From the NCBI RefSeq assembly GCF_900104965.1, contig NZ_LT629757.1:62001-126000 (forward strand): a DNA stretch of 64,000 nt. The letters are read 5' to 3'. The stretch is from Nocardioides scoriae (GTDB lineage Bacteria > Actinomycetota > Actinomycetes > Propionibacteriales > Nocardioidaceae). Within the stretch, counting starts at the first letter, position 1. The number at the start of each line of letters is the position of its first letter. A program made the position numbers and the translations under genes. The notes beneath the pieces were generated by a model. It did no database searches, had not been told where the DNA came from, and saw only the letters and a list, made by a program, of their open reading frames with translations. Shown here in pieces: positions 50,537-61,902 of the stretch.

Positions 50537-51331
50537 ATGCCGCTGACGCCCGAGGACGTGAGCAACAAGCGATTCACCCCAGTGCGGCTCCGCGAGGGCT
50601 ACGACATGGGTGAGGTCGACCAGTTCCTCGACGAGATCGAGTCCGAGCTGAGCCGGCTGCTCAAGGAGAACGACGACCTGCGCTCCAAGGCGGGCCTGTC
50701 CGGTGCTCCGGCTGCTGCGGCGGGCGAGAAGGTCGCCCCCGCTGCCGAGGAGCCGGCCGCCCCGGCGCCCGCGAAGGCCGAGCAGCCCGCTGCGGCCCCG
50801 ACGCCGGCCGCGACCCCTGCCGAGGCCCCCAGCAGCTCGGGCCACAAGCCGTCGCCGCACGAGCAGATCACCGTCACCACCTCCGCCGAGGCCGGCGCGG
50901 CCGCCTCCCGGCTGCTCGAGCTCGCCACCCGCAACGCCGACGAGGTCGTCGCCGAGGCCCGCCAGCAGGCCGACGGGATCCTGACCCAGGCCCGCACCGA
51001 GGCCGAGCAGCTGGAGACCCAGTCGCGCGAGCGTGCCGACCAGGTCGACCGCGAGACCAAGGACCGCGCCGACAAGCTCGACGCCGACGCGCGCACGCGG
51101 GCGCAGAACCTCGACGCCGAGACCCAGGCCAAGCGCAGCGAGGCCCTCACCTCCATCGAGCAGGAGAAGGAGCGCCTCGACCACGAGGTGGAGAACCTGC
51201 GCGCGTTCGAGCGGGAGTACCGCAGCCGTCTCAAGAGCTACTTCACCCAGCAGCTCGAGGCGCTCGACGGTCGCGGCGAGGGTGGCGAGCTGCCGGCCGG
51301 CCACGGCCACCCGCAGGACCCCGCCGAGTAG
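50537..51331 (+). CDS. divIVA: Polar growth protein DivIVA (Wag31)
   Basis: A 264-aa coiled-coil protein marking growing poles and septa and directing new wall there. The conserved N-terminal lipid-binding domain is LTPEDVSNKRFTPVRLREGY-DMGEVDQFLDEIESEL (~3-38) and is followed by a coiled coil. A Pro/Ala/Glu-rich linker (~55-105) precedes a long second coiled coil (~115-235) with many Ala, Glu, Arg heptads. The tail DGRGEGGELPAGHGHPQDPAE is disordered. It is the last gene of the dcw cluster and is followed by a strong terminator at 51354. In mycobacteria it is phosphorylated by PknA/B; whether the kinase at 12723 acts on it is unknown. Confidence 0.95.
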   Translation: MPLTPEDVSNKRFTPVRLREGYDMGEVDQFLDEIESELSRLLKENDDLRSKAGLSGAPAAAAGEKVAPAAEEPAAPAPAKAEQPAAAPTPAATPAEAPSSSGHKPSPHEQITVTTSAEAGAAASRLLELATRNADEVVAEARQQADGILTQARTEAEQLETQSRERADQVDRETKDRADKLDADARTRAQNLDAETQAKRSEALTSIEQEKERLDHEVENLRAFEREYRSRLKSYFTQQLEALDGRGEGGELPAGHGHPQDPAE

Positions 51332-51353
51332 CACCGCCACGGCGCACGACGCG

Positions 51354-51389
51354 ACGAGGGGCCCGCACCGACCGGTGCGGGCCCCTCGT
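51354..51389. terminator. Strong bidirectional terminator, divIVA/ileS
   Basis: A 17-bp perfect stem (left arm 51354-51370, right arm 51373-51389) closed by two bases lies between the convergent stops of divIVA and ileS. It marks the end of the dcw cluster. Confidence 0.8.
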
Positions 51390-51421
51390 GCGTGCGGGAG
51401 CGGGTCCCGGGGCGAGGTGGG

Positions 51422-54616
<3,195 letters not shown>

Positions 54617-54843
54617 GAGGGGTCCTTGCTCCGGCTGGTCGTGCTGTCAACCGGAGGGACGAGCCCGGCTGTCGGCCGGTCCCGCGGTACCACCCTCCTT
54701 GGCCGGCCCAGGTGCTGCCGACCCACTCGTGGGTGACCCGGTGAGGGGTCCACCGCAGCCGGTTCTAGTCCACGACGGAGGTCTCCCTCCGCGGTGTTTC
54801 TTCCGGCAGCTCCGGGGTGATGGCCCCATCCATGCCATGCGGT
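54617..54843 (-). promoter_or_regulatory. ileS T-box riboswitch, ultrashort stem I
   Basis: The T-box sequence AGGGTGGTACCGCG is complete on the minus strand (54696-54683). The upstream hairpin GGGG-CCAUCA-CCCC (54827-54814) carries AUC, an Ile codon, in its loop (54821-54819): the ultrashort stem I of actinobacterial translational T-boxes. Before the start codon, GUCC-CUCCGG can pair with CCGGAG-CAA-GGAC, hiding the ribosome site AAGGA. Uncharged tRNA-Ile should open it. A -10-like TAGTCT lies at 54855-54850. Confidence 0.93.
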
Positions 54844-54890
54844 GCGAGAAGACTACCGCCGACGTGGGAGAGTTCTCCCTCGGTGGTGGG

Positions 54891-54919
54891 TTGAAGGCGC
54901 TCGGCCCGCCGCCTATCCT
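54891..54919 (+). promoter_or_regulatory. Promoter of the DksA/TraR-type gene
   Basis: TTGAAG (54891-54896), 17-bp spacer, TATCCT (54914-54919): a good housekeeping promoter, transcribed away from the ileS leader. Confidence 0.7.
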
Positions 54920-54973
54920 CGCCGCCTCGCGTGCCTCGGGGCACACACCACAACCCGTGAGGGGTAACCGCCC

Positions 54974-55411
54974 ATGGCCTCTGCCGCCGACAAGACTCCC
55001 GCCGGTACCGCCGACGCCGCCGACCTCGTCGTCCTCGACCGCGAGGACCCCTGGACCCCGGCGGAGCTCGACGAGGTCCGCACCCAGCTCGTCGACGACG
55101 TCCAGCGACTGACCGGCGAGCTCGCCGTCGTCGAGGGCGACCTCGCCGGCATGATCGAGAACTCCGGCGAGGGCTCGGGCCACGACCAGGCCGACGTCGG
55201 CTCGGCGTCGTTCGAGCGCGACCAGGAGCGCCAGATCGTCAACAACGCCCGTGACATGCTCGAGCAGAGCGAGCACGCTCTGGAGCGCATCGCGGACGGG
55301 AGCTACGGGCAGTGCGAGATCTGCGGCAACGCCATCGGCAAGAACCGGCTGATGGCCTTCCCCCGGGCCACGATGTGCCTGACCTGCAAGCAGCGCGAGG
55401 AGCGTCGCTGA
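54974..55411 (+). CDS. DksA/TraR-type zinc-finger protein
   Basis: A 145-aa protein. The N-terminal half is a helical hairpin rich in Asp/Glu ([20 protein letters not shown]), and the C-terminus has the four-cysteine zinc finger [28 protein letters not shown]. The DksA hairpin tip aspartates (DxxDxA) are not clearly present, though [17 protein letters not shown] resembles that region. DksA-type proteins bind the RNA polymerase secondary channel; actinobacterial members may not work with ppGpp. ATG 54974 has GAGGGG at 54959-54964. It is followed by lspA with 4-nt overlap, so transcription continues into lspA-rluD. Confidence 0.85.
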   Translation: MASAADKTPAGTADAADLVVLDREDPWTPAELDEVRTQLVDDVQRLTGELAVVEGDLAGMIENSGEGSGHDQADVGSASFERDQERQIVNNARDMLEQSEHALERIADGSYGQCEICGNAIGKNRLMAFPRATMCLTCKQREERR

Positions 55412-55905
55412 CCTCGCGCCGCTCGACGAGGCTGGCCCTCGTCGTGGGCGTGGTCGGCCTGGCCGTCGACCAGCTGACCAAGGTGCTCGCCGTGCGCGAG
55501 CTCACCGGCCGCGAGCCGGTCGAGCTCGTCGGCAGCTGGTTCCGGCTGCTGCTGGTGCGCAACCCCGGCGCCGCGTTCAGCGCGGGCGCCTCGGTGACGC
55601 CGGTCATCTCGGTGGTGGCGATCGTGGCCACCGTGGTGGTCGTGTGGCAGGTGCTCAAGGTGCGCCACACCGCCTGGGCGGTGGCCCTGGGCCTGCTGCT
55701 CGCGGGCGTCACCGGCAACCTCGTCGACCGGCTGCTGCGTCCCCCCGGCCCGCTGCGGGGCCACGTGGTCGACTTCTTCGCCCTGCCCAACTGGCCGGTC
55801 TTCAACGTCGCCGACATCTGCATCAACGTCGCGGGCGTGCTGCTGGTCGTGCTGCTCTTCCGCGGCATCAACCCCGACGGCACCCGACACGAGGCCCACC
55901 GATGA
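55408..55905 (+). CDS. lspA: Lipoprotein signal peptidase LspA, probable CTG start
   Basis: A 165-aa aspartyl protease that cleaves prolipoprotein signal peptides. It has four transmembrane helices; conserved segments are [20 protein letters not shown] (first catalytic Asp) and [18 protein letters not shown] (second Asp). No ATG or suitable GTG begins the first helix: GTG 55444 cuts it and GTG 55375 overlaps the previous gene by 37 nt. CTG 55408 overlaps the upstream stop as CTGA and has GAGGAG five bases before it (55397-55402), so CTG initiation is favoured. It is followed by rluD with 4-nt overlap. Confidence 0.93.
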   Translation: MTSRRSTRLALVVGVVGLAVDQLTKVLAVRELTGREPVELVGSWFRLLLVRNPGAAFSAGASVTPVISVVAIVATVVVVWQVLKVRHTAWAVALGLLLAGVTGNLVDRLLRPPGPLRGHVVDFFALPNWPVFNVADICINVAGVLLVVLLFRGINPDGTRHEAHR

Positions 55906-56840
55906 GCGAGTCCTCCGACGAACGCACCCTCGAGGTCCCCGAGGGGCTCGGCGGCGAGCGGGTCGACGTCGGCCTGGGCCGGATGTTCGGGCTCTCGCGC
56001 AGCAAGGCGGCCGACCTGGTCACCGCCGGACGGGTGCTGCTCGACGGCCAGACCGCGGCCAAGTCCGACCGGCTGCTCCCCGGCACCCGTCTCGAGGTCA
56101 GCTTCCCCGTCGAGACCGACCCCCTCGAGGTGGTCGAGGAGCTCGTCGACGGCCTCGGCATCCTCCACGACGACGACGACATCATCGTGGTCGACAAGCC
56201 CGTCGGCGTCGCCGTGCACCCCTCCATGGGCTGGACCGGACCCACCGTCGTCGGCCACCTGCGCGGCGCCGGCTACCGGATCGCCACCAGCGGCGCCACC
56301 GAGCGGCAGGGCATCGTGCAGCGGCTCGACGTCGGCACCTCGGGGGTGATGGTCATCGCCAAGAGCGAGGTGGCCTACTCCCGGCTCAAGGACGCCTTCC
56401 GGCACCGCACGGTCGACAAGATCTACCACGCGATGGTCCAGGGCCACCCCGACCCGCTGGCCGGCACCGTGGACGCCCCGATCGGGCGCCACACCAGCTC
56501 GGACTGGCGCTTCGCGGTGCGCGAGGACGGCAAGCCGAGCGTCACCCACTACGAGACCCTCGAGGCCCACCGCTTCGCCAGCCTGCTCGAGGTCCACCTC
56601 GAGACCGGCCGCACCCACCAGATCCGGGTCCACATGGCCGCGCTCAAGCACCCCTGCGTCGGCGACCTGATGTACGGCGCCGACCCGACCCTCGCGCGGC
56701 GCCTCAAGCTGGAGCGCCAGTGGCTGCACGCCGTGCGGCTCGGCTTCGAGCACCCCGGGACGGGGGAGCACGTCGAGTTCGAGTCGCACTACCCCGACGA
56801 CCTGGCCCACGCCCTCGAGGTCATCCGTGACGGGTCCTGA
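55902..56840 (+). CDS. rluD: 23S rRNA pseudouridine synthase RluD
   Basis: A 312-aa enzyme of the RluA family. The N-terminal S4 RNA-binding domain is [20 protein letters not shown] (~18-37). The catalytic core contains [19 protein letters not shown] and the active-site D143 in [12 protein letters not shown], then [25 protein letters not shown] and GDLMYGAD. The homologue isomerises uridines in helix 69 of 23S rRNA. ATG 55902 overlaps the lspA stop. lspA-rluD is a conserved pair, also in M. tuberculosis (Rv1539-Rv1540). Its 3' end overlaps the next gene by 14 nt. Confidence 0.94.
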   Translation: MSESSDERTLEVPEGLGGERVDVGLGRMFGLSRSKAADLVTAGRVLLDGQTAAKSDRLLPGTRLEVSFPVETDPLEVVEELVDGLGILHDDDDIIVVDKPVGVAVHPSMGWTGPTVVGHLRGAGYRIATSGATERQGIVQRLDVGTSGVMVIAKSEVAYSRLKDAFRHRTVDKIYHAMVQGHPDPLAGTVDAPIGRHTSSDWRFAVREDGKPSVTHYETLEAHRFASLLEVHLETGRTHQIRVHMAALKHPCVGDLMYGADPTLARRLKLERQWLHAVRLGFEHPGTGEHVEFESHYPDDLAHALEVIRDGS

Positions 56841-57597
56841 CGAGGAGCTCCCCGAGGAGGTGACCGACCTCGTCGTCCGGCCGGGCACGCCCGAGGACGT
56901 CGACGCGGTCCACGCCGTCCTCCTCGCGGCCGGCTCCGGTCCGGGGCACCCGCCGGAGCGGCGTACCCCCGAGGAGTCGCGGGCGTGGCTGGCCGAGCGG
57001 GTCTCCGGCACCGGGTCGGGCGAGCACCAGGAGCTGTGGGTCGCCGAGCGCGACGGCCGGGTGCTGGGCTTCGTGACGATGGCCGACGCCTGGGTGCCGC
57101 TGCTGTTCGTCGACCCCGACCACCAGGGCGAGGGCGTCGGCCACGGACTGGTCGAGCTGGTCAAGGCGCTGCGGCCCGACGGCTTCGGGCTGCGGGTGCA
57201 CCAGGACAACACCGGGGCGCGGGCGTTCTACCGCCGGCAGGGCCTCGTGGAGCTCGAGAGCACCGACGGGTCGGCGTACGACGACGGCTGGCCCGACACC
57301 CGGCTGGCCTGGCCCGGGCACGACCCGCTGGCGTGGTGGCGCTCCTCGATCGACGACGTGGACGACGAGCTCGCGGTGCTGCTGGCGCGGCGTACGGCCC
57401 TGACGGCGGCGGTGCAGGACCTCAAGGCCGCCGGCGGGGGCGACGGGGGCCGGCGCGGTCGCGACCCGGAGCGGGAGGCCGAGATCGTGCGCCGGATGTC
57501 GGCGCACGCGCCCGGCCTCGGCACCGAGCGGCTGGCGCGGGTGATGGACGCCCTCATCACCGAGAGCCTCGCCGCGTGGGAGGACCGCCAGCGGTGA
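56827..57597 (+). CDS. GNAT acetyltransferase fused to AroQ chorismate mutase
   Basis: A 256-aa two-domain protein. Residues ~15-165 are a GNAT N-acetyltransferase: [17 protein letters not shown], the CoA-binding [20 protein letters not shown] and [18 protein letters not shown]. From R172 on it matches the all-helical AroQ chorismate mutase: [37 protein letters not shown], then [13 protein letters not shown]. The residues aligning with E. coli R11, R28, K39, R51, E52 and Q88 (as Glu) are present, so the mutase should be active. GTG 56827 lies inside rluD (14-nt overlap). Acetylation substrate unknown. Which activity the cell uses is open. Confidence 0.8.
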   Translation: MTGPDEELPEEVTDLVVRPGTPEDVDAVHAVLLAAGSGPGHPPERRTPEESRAWLAERVSGTGSGEHQELWVAERDGRVLGFVTMADAWVPLLFVDPDHQGEGVGHGLVELVKALRPDGFGLRVHQDNTGARAFYRRQGLVELESTDGSAYDDGWPDTRLAWPGHDPLAWWRSSIDDVDDELAVLLARRTALTAAVQDLKAAGGGDGGRRGRDPEREAEIVRRMSAHAPGLGTERLARVMDALITESLAAWEDRQR

Positions 57598-58787
57598 CGG
57601 CTGCTCCCGCGGCCGACGTGCTGCACCGCCCGGGGTCGCCGGGCTACCGCCGGCTCAACGTCGCGATGGTGCTCGCCGGGCTGGCCGCCTTCGGGCTGCT
57701 GTACGCCGCCCAGCCCGTGCTGCCCCAGCTCGCCGACGAGTTCGGCGTGCGCGCCAGCCTGGCCAGCCTCGCCGTCTCGGCCACGACGGGTGCGCTGGCG
57801 ATCGCCGTGCTGCCCGCCGCCGTGGTCGCCCGCCGGTGGGGGCGGGCCCGCACGATGCGGTGGGGCCTGGTCGCCTCGGTCGTGCTCACCCTGGGCGTCG
57901 CGGTGGCGCCGACCTTCGGGTCCCTGGTGGTGCTGCGCGCGCTGTCGGGCCTGACCCTGGCCGCGGTCGCGGGCGTCGCGATGGCCCACGTCGGCGCGGA
58001 GGTGCACCCCGCGGGCCTCGGCTCGGCCATGGGCCTCTACGTCGCGGGCAACTCGCTCGGCGGGGTCGGCGGGCGCCTGGTCACCTCCTTCGTCTCCGAC
58101 GGCACCTCGTGGCGCTGGGGCGTGGCCGCGGTCGCGCTCGCGGGGGCCGCGGCGACGGCCGCCTTCTGGCGCACCCTGCCGGCCACCGTGGCCCGCCCGC
58201 CGGTGGCCGCCTCCGAGCGCGAGCGGGTGCGCCCGCCGTGGCCGCTGCTCGTGCTCGTGCTGGTGCCGTTCACGCTGATGGGCGGCTTCGTCGCGGTCTA
58301 CAACTACCTGGGCTTCCGGCTCTCCCACGCGCCCTTCGACCTCGCGCCGGCCGTGCTCGGCCTGGTGTTCCTGGCCTACCTCGCCGGCACCTTCTCCTCG
58401 GCCGTCGCCGGCCGCGCGGCCGACCGCCTCGGCCGGCCCCGGGTGCTCACCGCCTCGGTGCTGGTGATGGCCGGCGGCCTGGCCCTGACGCTGCCCGACG
58501 TGCTGTGGCTGGTGGTCGCCGGCCTGGTCGTGCTGACCGCCGGCTTCTTCGCCGCCCACGCCGTCGCCAGCGGCTGGGCCCCCGTCGTCGCCGGCGCGGC
58601 GTCCTCGCTGGGCAGCGCGCTCTACGTCACGGCGTACTACGCCGGCTCCAGCGTCTTCGGCCTGTGGATCGGCGAGGCCTGGACCGGCGCCGGCTGGCCC
58701 GGCGTGGTCGTCTCCGTGGCCCTGCTCTGCGCCGCCGGGCTGGTGGCTGGGGTGGTGGTGGCGGTGGGGCGCCGGTCGGCGCGCTGA
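57594..58787 (+). CDS. MFS efflux transporter
   Basis: A 397-aa major-facilitator protein with twelve predicted helices. The loop between helices 2 and 3, AVVARRWGRARTMRWGL, is the MFS motif A variant; LRALSGLTLAAVAGVAMAHV resembles motif B in the fourth helix. It belongs with the Bcr/Ynfm-type (AraJ/YnfM) transporters, which export drugs or sugars. Substrate unknown. GTG 57594 overlaps the GNAT-chorismate mutase stop by 4 nt, so it is the last gene of the dksA-type-lspA-rluD run. Its stop lies inside a 30-bp palindrome. Confidence 0.88.
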   Translation: MTAAPAADVLHRPGSPGYRRLNVAMVLAGLAAFGLLYAAQPVLPQLADEFGVRASLASLAVSATTGALAIAVLPAAVVARRWGRARTMRWGLVASVVLTLGVAVAPTFGSLVVLRALSGLTLAAVAGVAMAHVGAEVHPAGLGSAMGLYVAGNSLGGVGGRLVTSFVSDGTSWRWGVAAVALAGAAATAAFWRTLPATVARPPVAASERERVRPPWPLLVLVLVPFTLMGGFVAVYNYLGFRLSHAPFDLAPAVLGLVFLAYLAGTFSSAVAGRAADRLGRPRVLTASVLVMAGGLALTLPDVLWLVVAGLVVLTAGFFAAHAVASGWAPVVAGAASSLGSALYVTAYYAGSSVFGLWIGEAWTGAGWPGVVVSVALLCAAGLVAGVVVAVGRRSAR

Positions 58788-58812
58788 TTACCCGGACGTC
58801 CGGGTAATCAGC
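58783..58812. terminator. 30-bp perfect palindrome at the MFS stop
   Basis: Left arm GCTGATTACCCGG, centre ACGT, right arm its complement. The TGA of the MFS gene (58785-58787) is inside the left arm. As RNA it is a strong hairpin that would form only after the stop is cleared by the ribosome; probably a terminator. Confidence 0.65.
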
Positions 58813-58985
58813 CACTTGGCGGGTGTTGCAACAGACGTCAAGTAGCTGAAAAGGACGTCCAGTCGGCCATGTCCGGCCCGCATCCGGACCAGCCCACCTG
58901 ACCTCGGCGGTATCGTCCTCCGTCCCACCGACCTCCTCCTCGCGAGTGCCGTCCGACCGGGACGGCCGCACCGGAGGAGCGGGTC

Positions 58986-59519
58986 ATGGCGGAGACGACG
59001 AGCACGATGGGGGTCGGGGTCGCGGACGTGCAGCACGCGGCGCTGGTGGAGGCGCGGCGGCTGATGAAGGAGGCCAAGGGCGACCGCGACGTCGCGGCGA
59101 CGCTTCTGGTGGGGCGCCTGTGCGACCTGGGCTGGGTCTCGGAGGCCGAGCGCGACGTGCTGCAGCAGATGCACGAGATCGGGGTCGAGGCGGCGCGGCG
59201 GCAGAAGTCGGGGGCGGCGCGCCCGGCGGCGACGGCGGCGTACCTCCGCGTGCGGGGGCTGTACGACGACCTGCTCGCCGCCGGCCACACCGGACCCGTG
59301 GCCCTCGCGCTGGCCGGCGGCCACGTGGGGTCCTACGAGCCGGTGGTCGGCGAGGACGGGACGACGGTCGTCTACGCCAAGAGCAACCGCAGCTACGCCT
59401 CCACCCTCGGTGCCGCCGGGGCGGCCATCGGGGGCGCCCTCGGTGGGGGAGCCGGCGCGGCGATCGGCGGTGCCGTCGGGACCGTGGTCGGCACGATCGT
59501 CGACGACTGCAAGGACTGA
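58986..59519 (+). CDS. Glycine-zipper protein, unknown family
   Basis: A 177-aa protein I do not recognise. Residues ~10-95 are helical and charged (QHAALVEARRLMKEAKGDRD, VLQQMHEIGVEAARR) and look soluble. The C-terminal ~40 residues are a glycine zipper with AxxxG/GxxxG spacing (STLGAAGAAIGGALGGGAGA onward), ending in TIVDDCKD. Such segments insert into or cross membranes as helical hairpins. No signal peptide is present. ATG 58986 has GGAGGAG at 58974-58980; TATCGT at 58911-58916 is a possible -10. It is an orphan between two large palindromic elements, upstream of the tad locus; a pilus link is only positional. Confidence 0.75.
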   Translation: MAETTSTMGVGVADVQHAALVEARRLMKEAKGDRDVAATLLVGRLCDLGWVSEAERDVLQQMHEIGVEAARRQKSGAARPAATAAYLRVRGLYDDLLAAGHTGPVALALAGGHVGSYEPVVGEDGTTVVYAKSNRSYASTLGAAGAAIGGALGGGAGAAIGGAVGTVVGTIVDDCKD

Positions 59520-59553
59520 CCTGTCGTTCCCGGGGGATCAAGAGCCCAGGAGG

Positions 59554-59616
59554 GGTAGTCCGCGACGTTCGGCACCTCGGAACGGTCGAATCGGCAGCCG
59601 AACGTCGCGGACTACC
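59554..59616. repeat. Perfect 20-bp inverted repeat with 23-nt loop
   Basis: Left arm GGTAGTCCGCGACGTTCGGC (59554-59573), right arm its exact complement (59597-59616). It lies 35 bp after the glycine-zipper gene and 155 bp before tadA. It could terminate transcription in both directions, or be a binding site or a short repeat-element remnant. Confidence 0.8.
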
Positions 59617-59770
59617 GTCCTCCCTGCAGCGAGACCCGGCCCCGCCCACCGGTTCCGGAAGGCGGGTCGGGTGGGGCGCCTGCGACCTGTGGGGACGGCT
59701 GTGACCGCGTCGTCCACAGGCTGGGAAGTGGTGGTTTCGCCGACGTCACCAGACGGGTAACCCTGCTGCC

Positions 59771-61054
59771 ATGTCAGTGGATGTCTCGGGCGCTGGCCGT
59801 CTCGGCGCGACGCTCCCCCCGCTCGACCAGGACCTCGTGGGGTCGCTGGACGAGCAGGTGAGGGCTGCCGTGCGCCGCGAGGGTGTCGACCCGCAGCTCG
59901 ACGTCCACCGGGTCCGACGCCTCGCCGAGCAGGCGGTGCGCGAGCACGACGAGCGCAGCCTGACGGGGGTCGTGACGCCGGTGCCCGACCCGGCCGGGAC
60001 GGTCGACGAGCTGGTGGCGCGGGTGTCGGGGTTCGGGCCGCTGCAGCGGTTCCTCGACGACCCGACGGTCGAGGAGATCTGGATCAACGAGCCGTCGCGG
60101 GTGTTCGTCGCGCGGGCGGGTCGCCACGAGCTGACCAACGTCATCCTGACCCGGGCCGAGGTGCAGGAGCTGGTCGAGCGGATGCTCAAGTCGAGCGGTC
60201 GCCGGATCGACCTGTCGCAGCCGTTCGTCGACGCGATGCTGCCGCAGGGCCACCGCCTGCACGTCGTCCTGGAGGGCATCAGCCGGCAGTTCGCGGCCGT
60301 CAACATCCGCAAGTTCGTGCTGCGTGCCGCGCGGCTGGGTGACCTGGTGCGGCTCGGGTCGATGCCGGCCGCGGCGGCCCAGCTGCTCGAGGGCGCGGTG
60401 CTGGCCGGGCAGAACATCATCGTCGCGGGGGCCACCCAGGCGGGCAAGACGACCATGCTCAACTGCCTCGCCTCGGCCATCCCCGGTGGCGACCGGATCG
60501 TCTCGGCCGAGGAGGTCTTCGAGCTCCGCTTCAGCCACCCCGACTGGGTGGCGATGCAGACCCGGCAGGCGGGTCTGGAGGGGACCGGCCAGGTCACGCT
60601 GCGCGACCTGGTGCGCGAGACGCTGCGGATGCGGCCCACCCGCATCGTCGTCGGCGAGGTCCGCTCGGCGGAGAGCCTCGACCTGCTGCTCGCGCTCAAC
60701 TCCGGGCTGCCCGGGATGGCCACGCTGCACGCCAACAGCGCCCGCGAGGCCCTGGTCAAGCTGTGCACGCTGCCGCTGCTGGCGGGGGAGAACATCTCCT
60801 CGCGGTTCGTGGTGCCCACCGTGGCCAGCTCGGTCGACCTGGTGGTCCACCTCGGCATCGACCACGGCGGCACCCGCCGGGTCAACGAGGTCGTGGCGGT
60901 GCCCGGCCGGGTCGAGCACGACATCGTCGAGACCGAGCCGATCTTCGTGCGCCAGGGCGGCGAGCTCGTCCACACCGGCGGGATGCCGACACGGCTCGAC
61001 ACCTTCGAGCGGGCGGGTGTCGACGTCCACCGGATCCTGAGGGGAGCCGACTGA
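59771..61054 (+). CDS. tadA: Type IV pilus/secretion ATPase TadA (CpaF)
   Basis: A 427-aa hexameric ATPase that powers Flp (tight-adherence) pilus assembly. The N-terminal helical domain includes PTVEEIWINEPSRVFV; Walker A is VAGATQAGKTTMLN with K226; RMRPTRIVVGEVRSAE (Asp box/Walker B) and ATLHANSAREAL (His box) follow. ATG 59771 is the first good start after the 20-bp inverted repeat; TAACCC lies just upstream, but no ribosome site is evident. The next genes overlap or adjoin (tadB, tadC, flp, tadE), so this heads the tad operon. No tadZ/cpaE partition-like gene precedes it. Confidence 0.93.
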   Translation: MSVDVSGAGRLGATLPPLDQDLVGSLDEQVRAAVRREGVDPQLDVHRVRRLAEQAVREHDERSLTGVVTPVPDPAGTVDELVARVSGFGPLQRFLDDPTVEEIWINEPSRVFVARAGRHELTNVILTRAEVQELVERMLKSSGRRIDLSQPFVDAMLPQGHRLHVVLEGISRQFAAVNIRKFVLRAARLGDLVRLGSMPAAAAQLLEGAVLAGQNIIVAGATQAGKTTMLNCLASAIPGGDRIVSAEEVFELRFSHPDWVAMQTRQAGLEGTGQVTLRDLVRETLRMRPTRIVVGEVRSAESLDLLLALNSGLPGMATLHANSAREALVKLCTLPLLAGENISSRFVVPTVASSVDLVVHLGIDHGGTRRVNEVVAVPGRVEHDIVETEPIFVRQGGELVHTGGMPTRLDTFERAGVDVHRILRGAD

Positions 61055-61902
61055 TGGGCGCCGTCCTCGGCCTGGTGCTCGGCCTCGGGCTGCTGCTCGT
61101 GTGGTCGTCGACGTGGCCGCCCACCGCCCCGGCGCGGCGGCGTACGCCCCGGTTGCGGCCGCTGCTCGCCTCCGCAGGCCTGCCCGACGTGAGCACTGCG
61201 GGGTTCGTGGTGGTCTGCGCGGTCACGGGCGTGGTGTCGGCGACCGCGGTGCTGCTGGCGTCGCGCACCGTGCCGGTGGCGCTGGTGTTCGGGACGATGG
61301 GCGCCTACGCGCCGGTCGCGCTGCTGCGGGGCCGGGCCGAGCGGCGGCAGCGGGAGTTCGCCGAGGTGTGGCCGGAAGCCGTGGACAACCTGGCCTCGGC
61401 GGTGCGCGCCGGCCTGTCGCTGCCCGAGGCGCTGGCCGGGCTGTCGGAGCGGGGACCCGAGCCGCTGCGCCCGGCGTTCCACGCGTTCGCGCTCGACTAC
61501 CAGGTCGGAGGCCGCTTCTCCGACGCGCTCGACCGGCTCAAGGAACGCCTCTCCGACCCCGTCGGCGACCGGGTCGTCGAGAGCCTGCGGGTGGCGCGCG
61601 AGGTCGGGGGCGGTGACCTCGGTCGGCTGCTGCGGAGCCTGTCGGGCTTCCTGCGCGACGACGCCCGCACCCGCTCGGAGCTGCAGTCGCGCCAGGCCTG
61701 GACCGTCAACGGCGCCCGCCTCGCGGTCGCGGCCCCGTGGCTGGTGCTGCTGATGCTCTGCTTCCAGCCCGAGGTGATCCAGCGCTACTCCACGGGCGCC
61801 GGCATCGTCGTGCTCGTCACCGGGGCGGCGCTGTGCGCGGTGGCGTACCGCGTCATGGTCCGCATCGGTCGGCTCCCGGTCGAGAGGCGGATCCTGTCGT
61901 GA
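61054..61902 (+). CDS. tadB: Pilus platform protein TadB
   Basis: A 282-aa inner-membrane platform protein (type II secretion F domain). It has two helices near the N-terminus (MGAVLGLVLGLGLLLVWSS and a second at ~50-80), a cytosolic T2SF core (LPEALAGLSERGPEPLRPAF, FSDALDRLKERLSDP, then LRVAREVGGGDLGRLLRSLS) and C-terminal helices near 225-270. TadB and TadC form the platform driven by TadA. ATG 61054 shares its first base with the tadA stop (TGATG). The stop overlaps tadC. Confidence 0.88.
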   Translation: MGAVLGLVLGLGLLLVWSSTWPPTAPARRRTPRLRPLLASAGLPDVSTAGFVVVCAVTGVVSATAVLLASRTVPVALVFGTMGAYAPVALLRGRAERRQREFAEVWPEAVDNLASAVRAGLSLPEALAGLSERGPEPLRPAFHAFALDYQVGGRFSDALDRLKERLSDPVGDRVVESLRVAREVGGGDLGRLLRSLSGFLRDDARTRSELQSRQAWTVNGARLAVAAPWLVLLMLCFQPEVIQRYSTGAGIVVLVTGAALCAVAYRVMVRIGRLPVERRILS

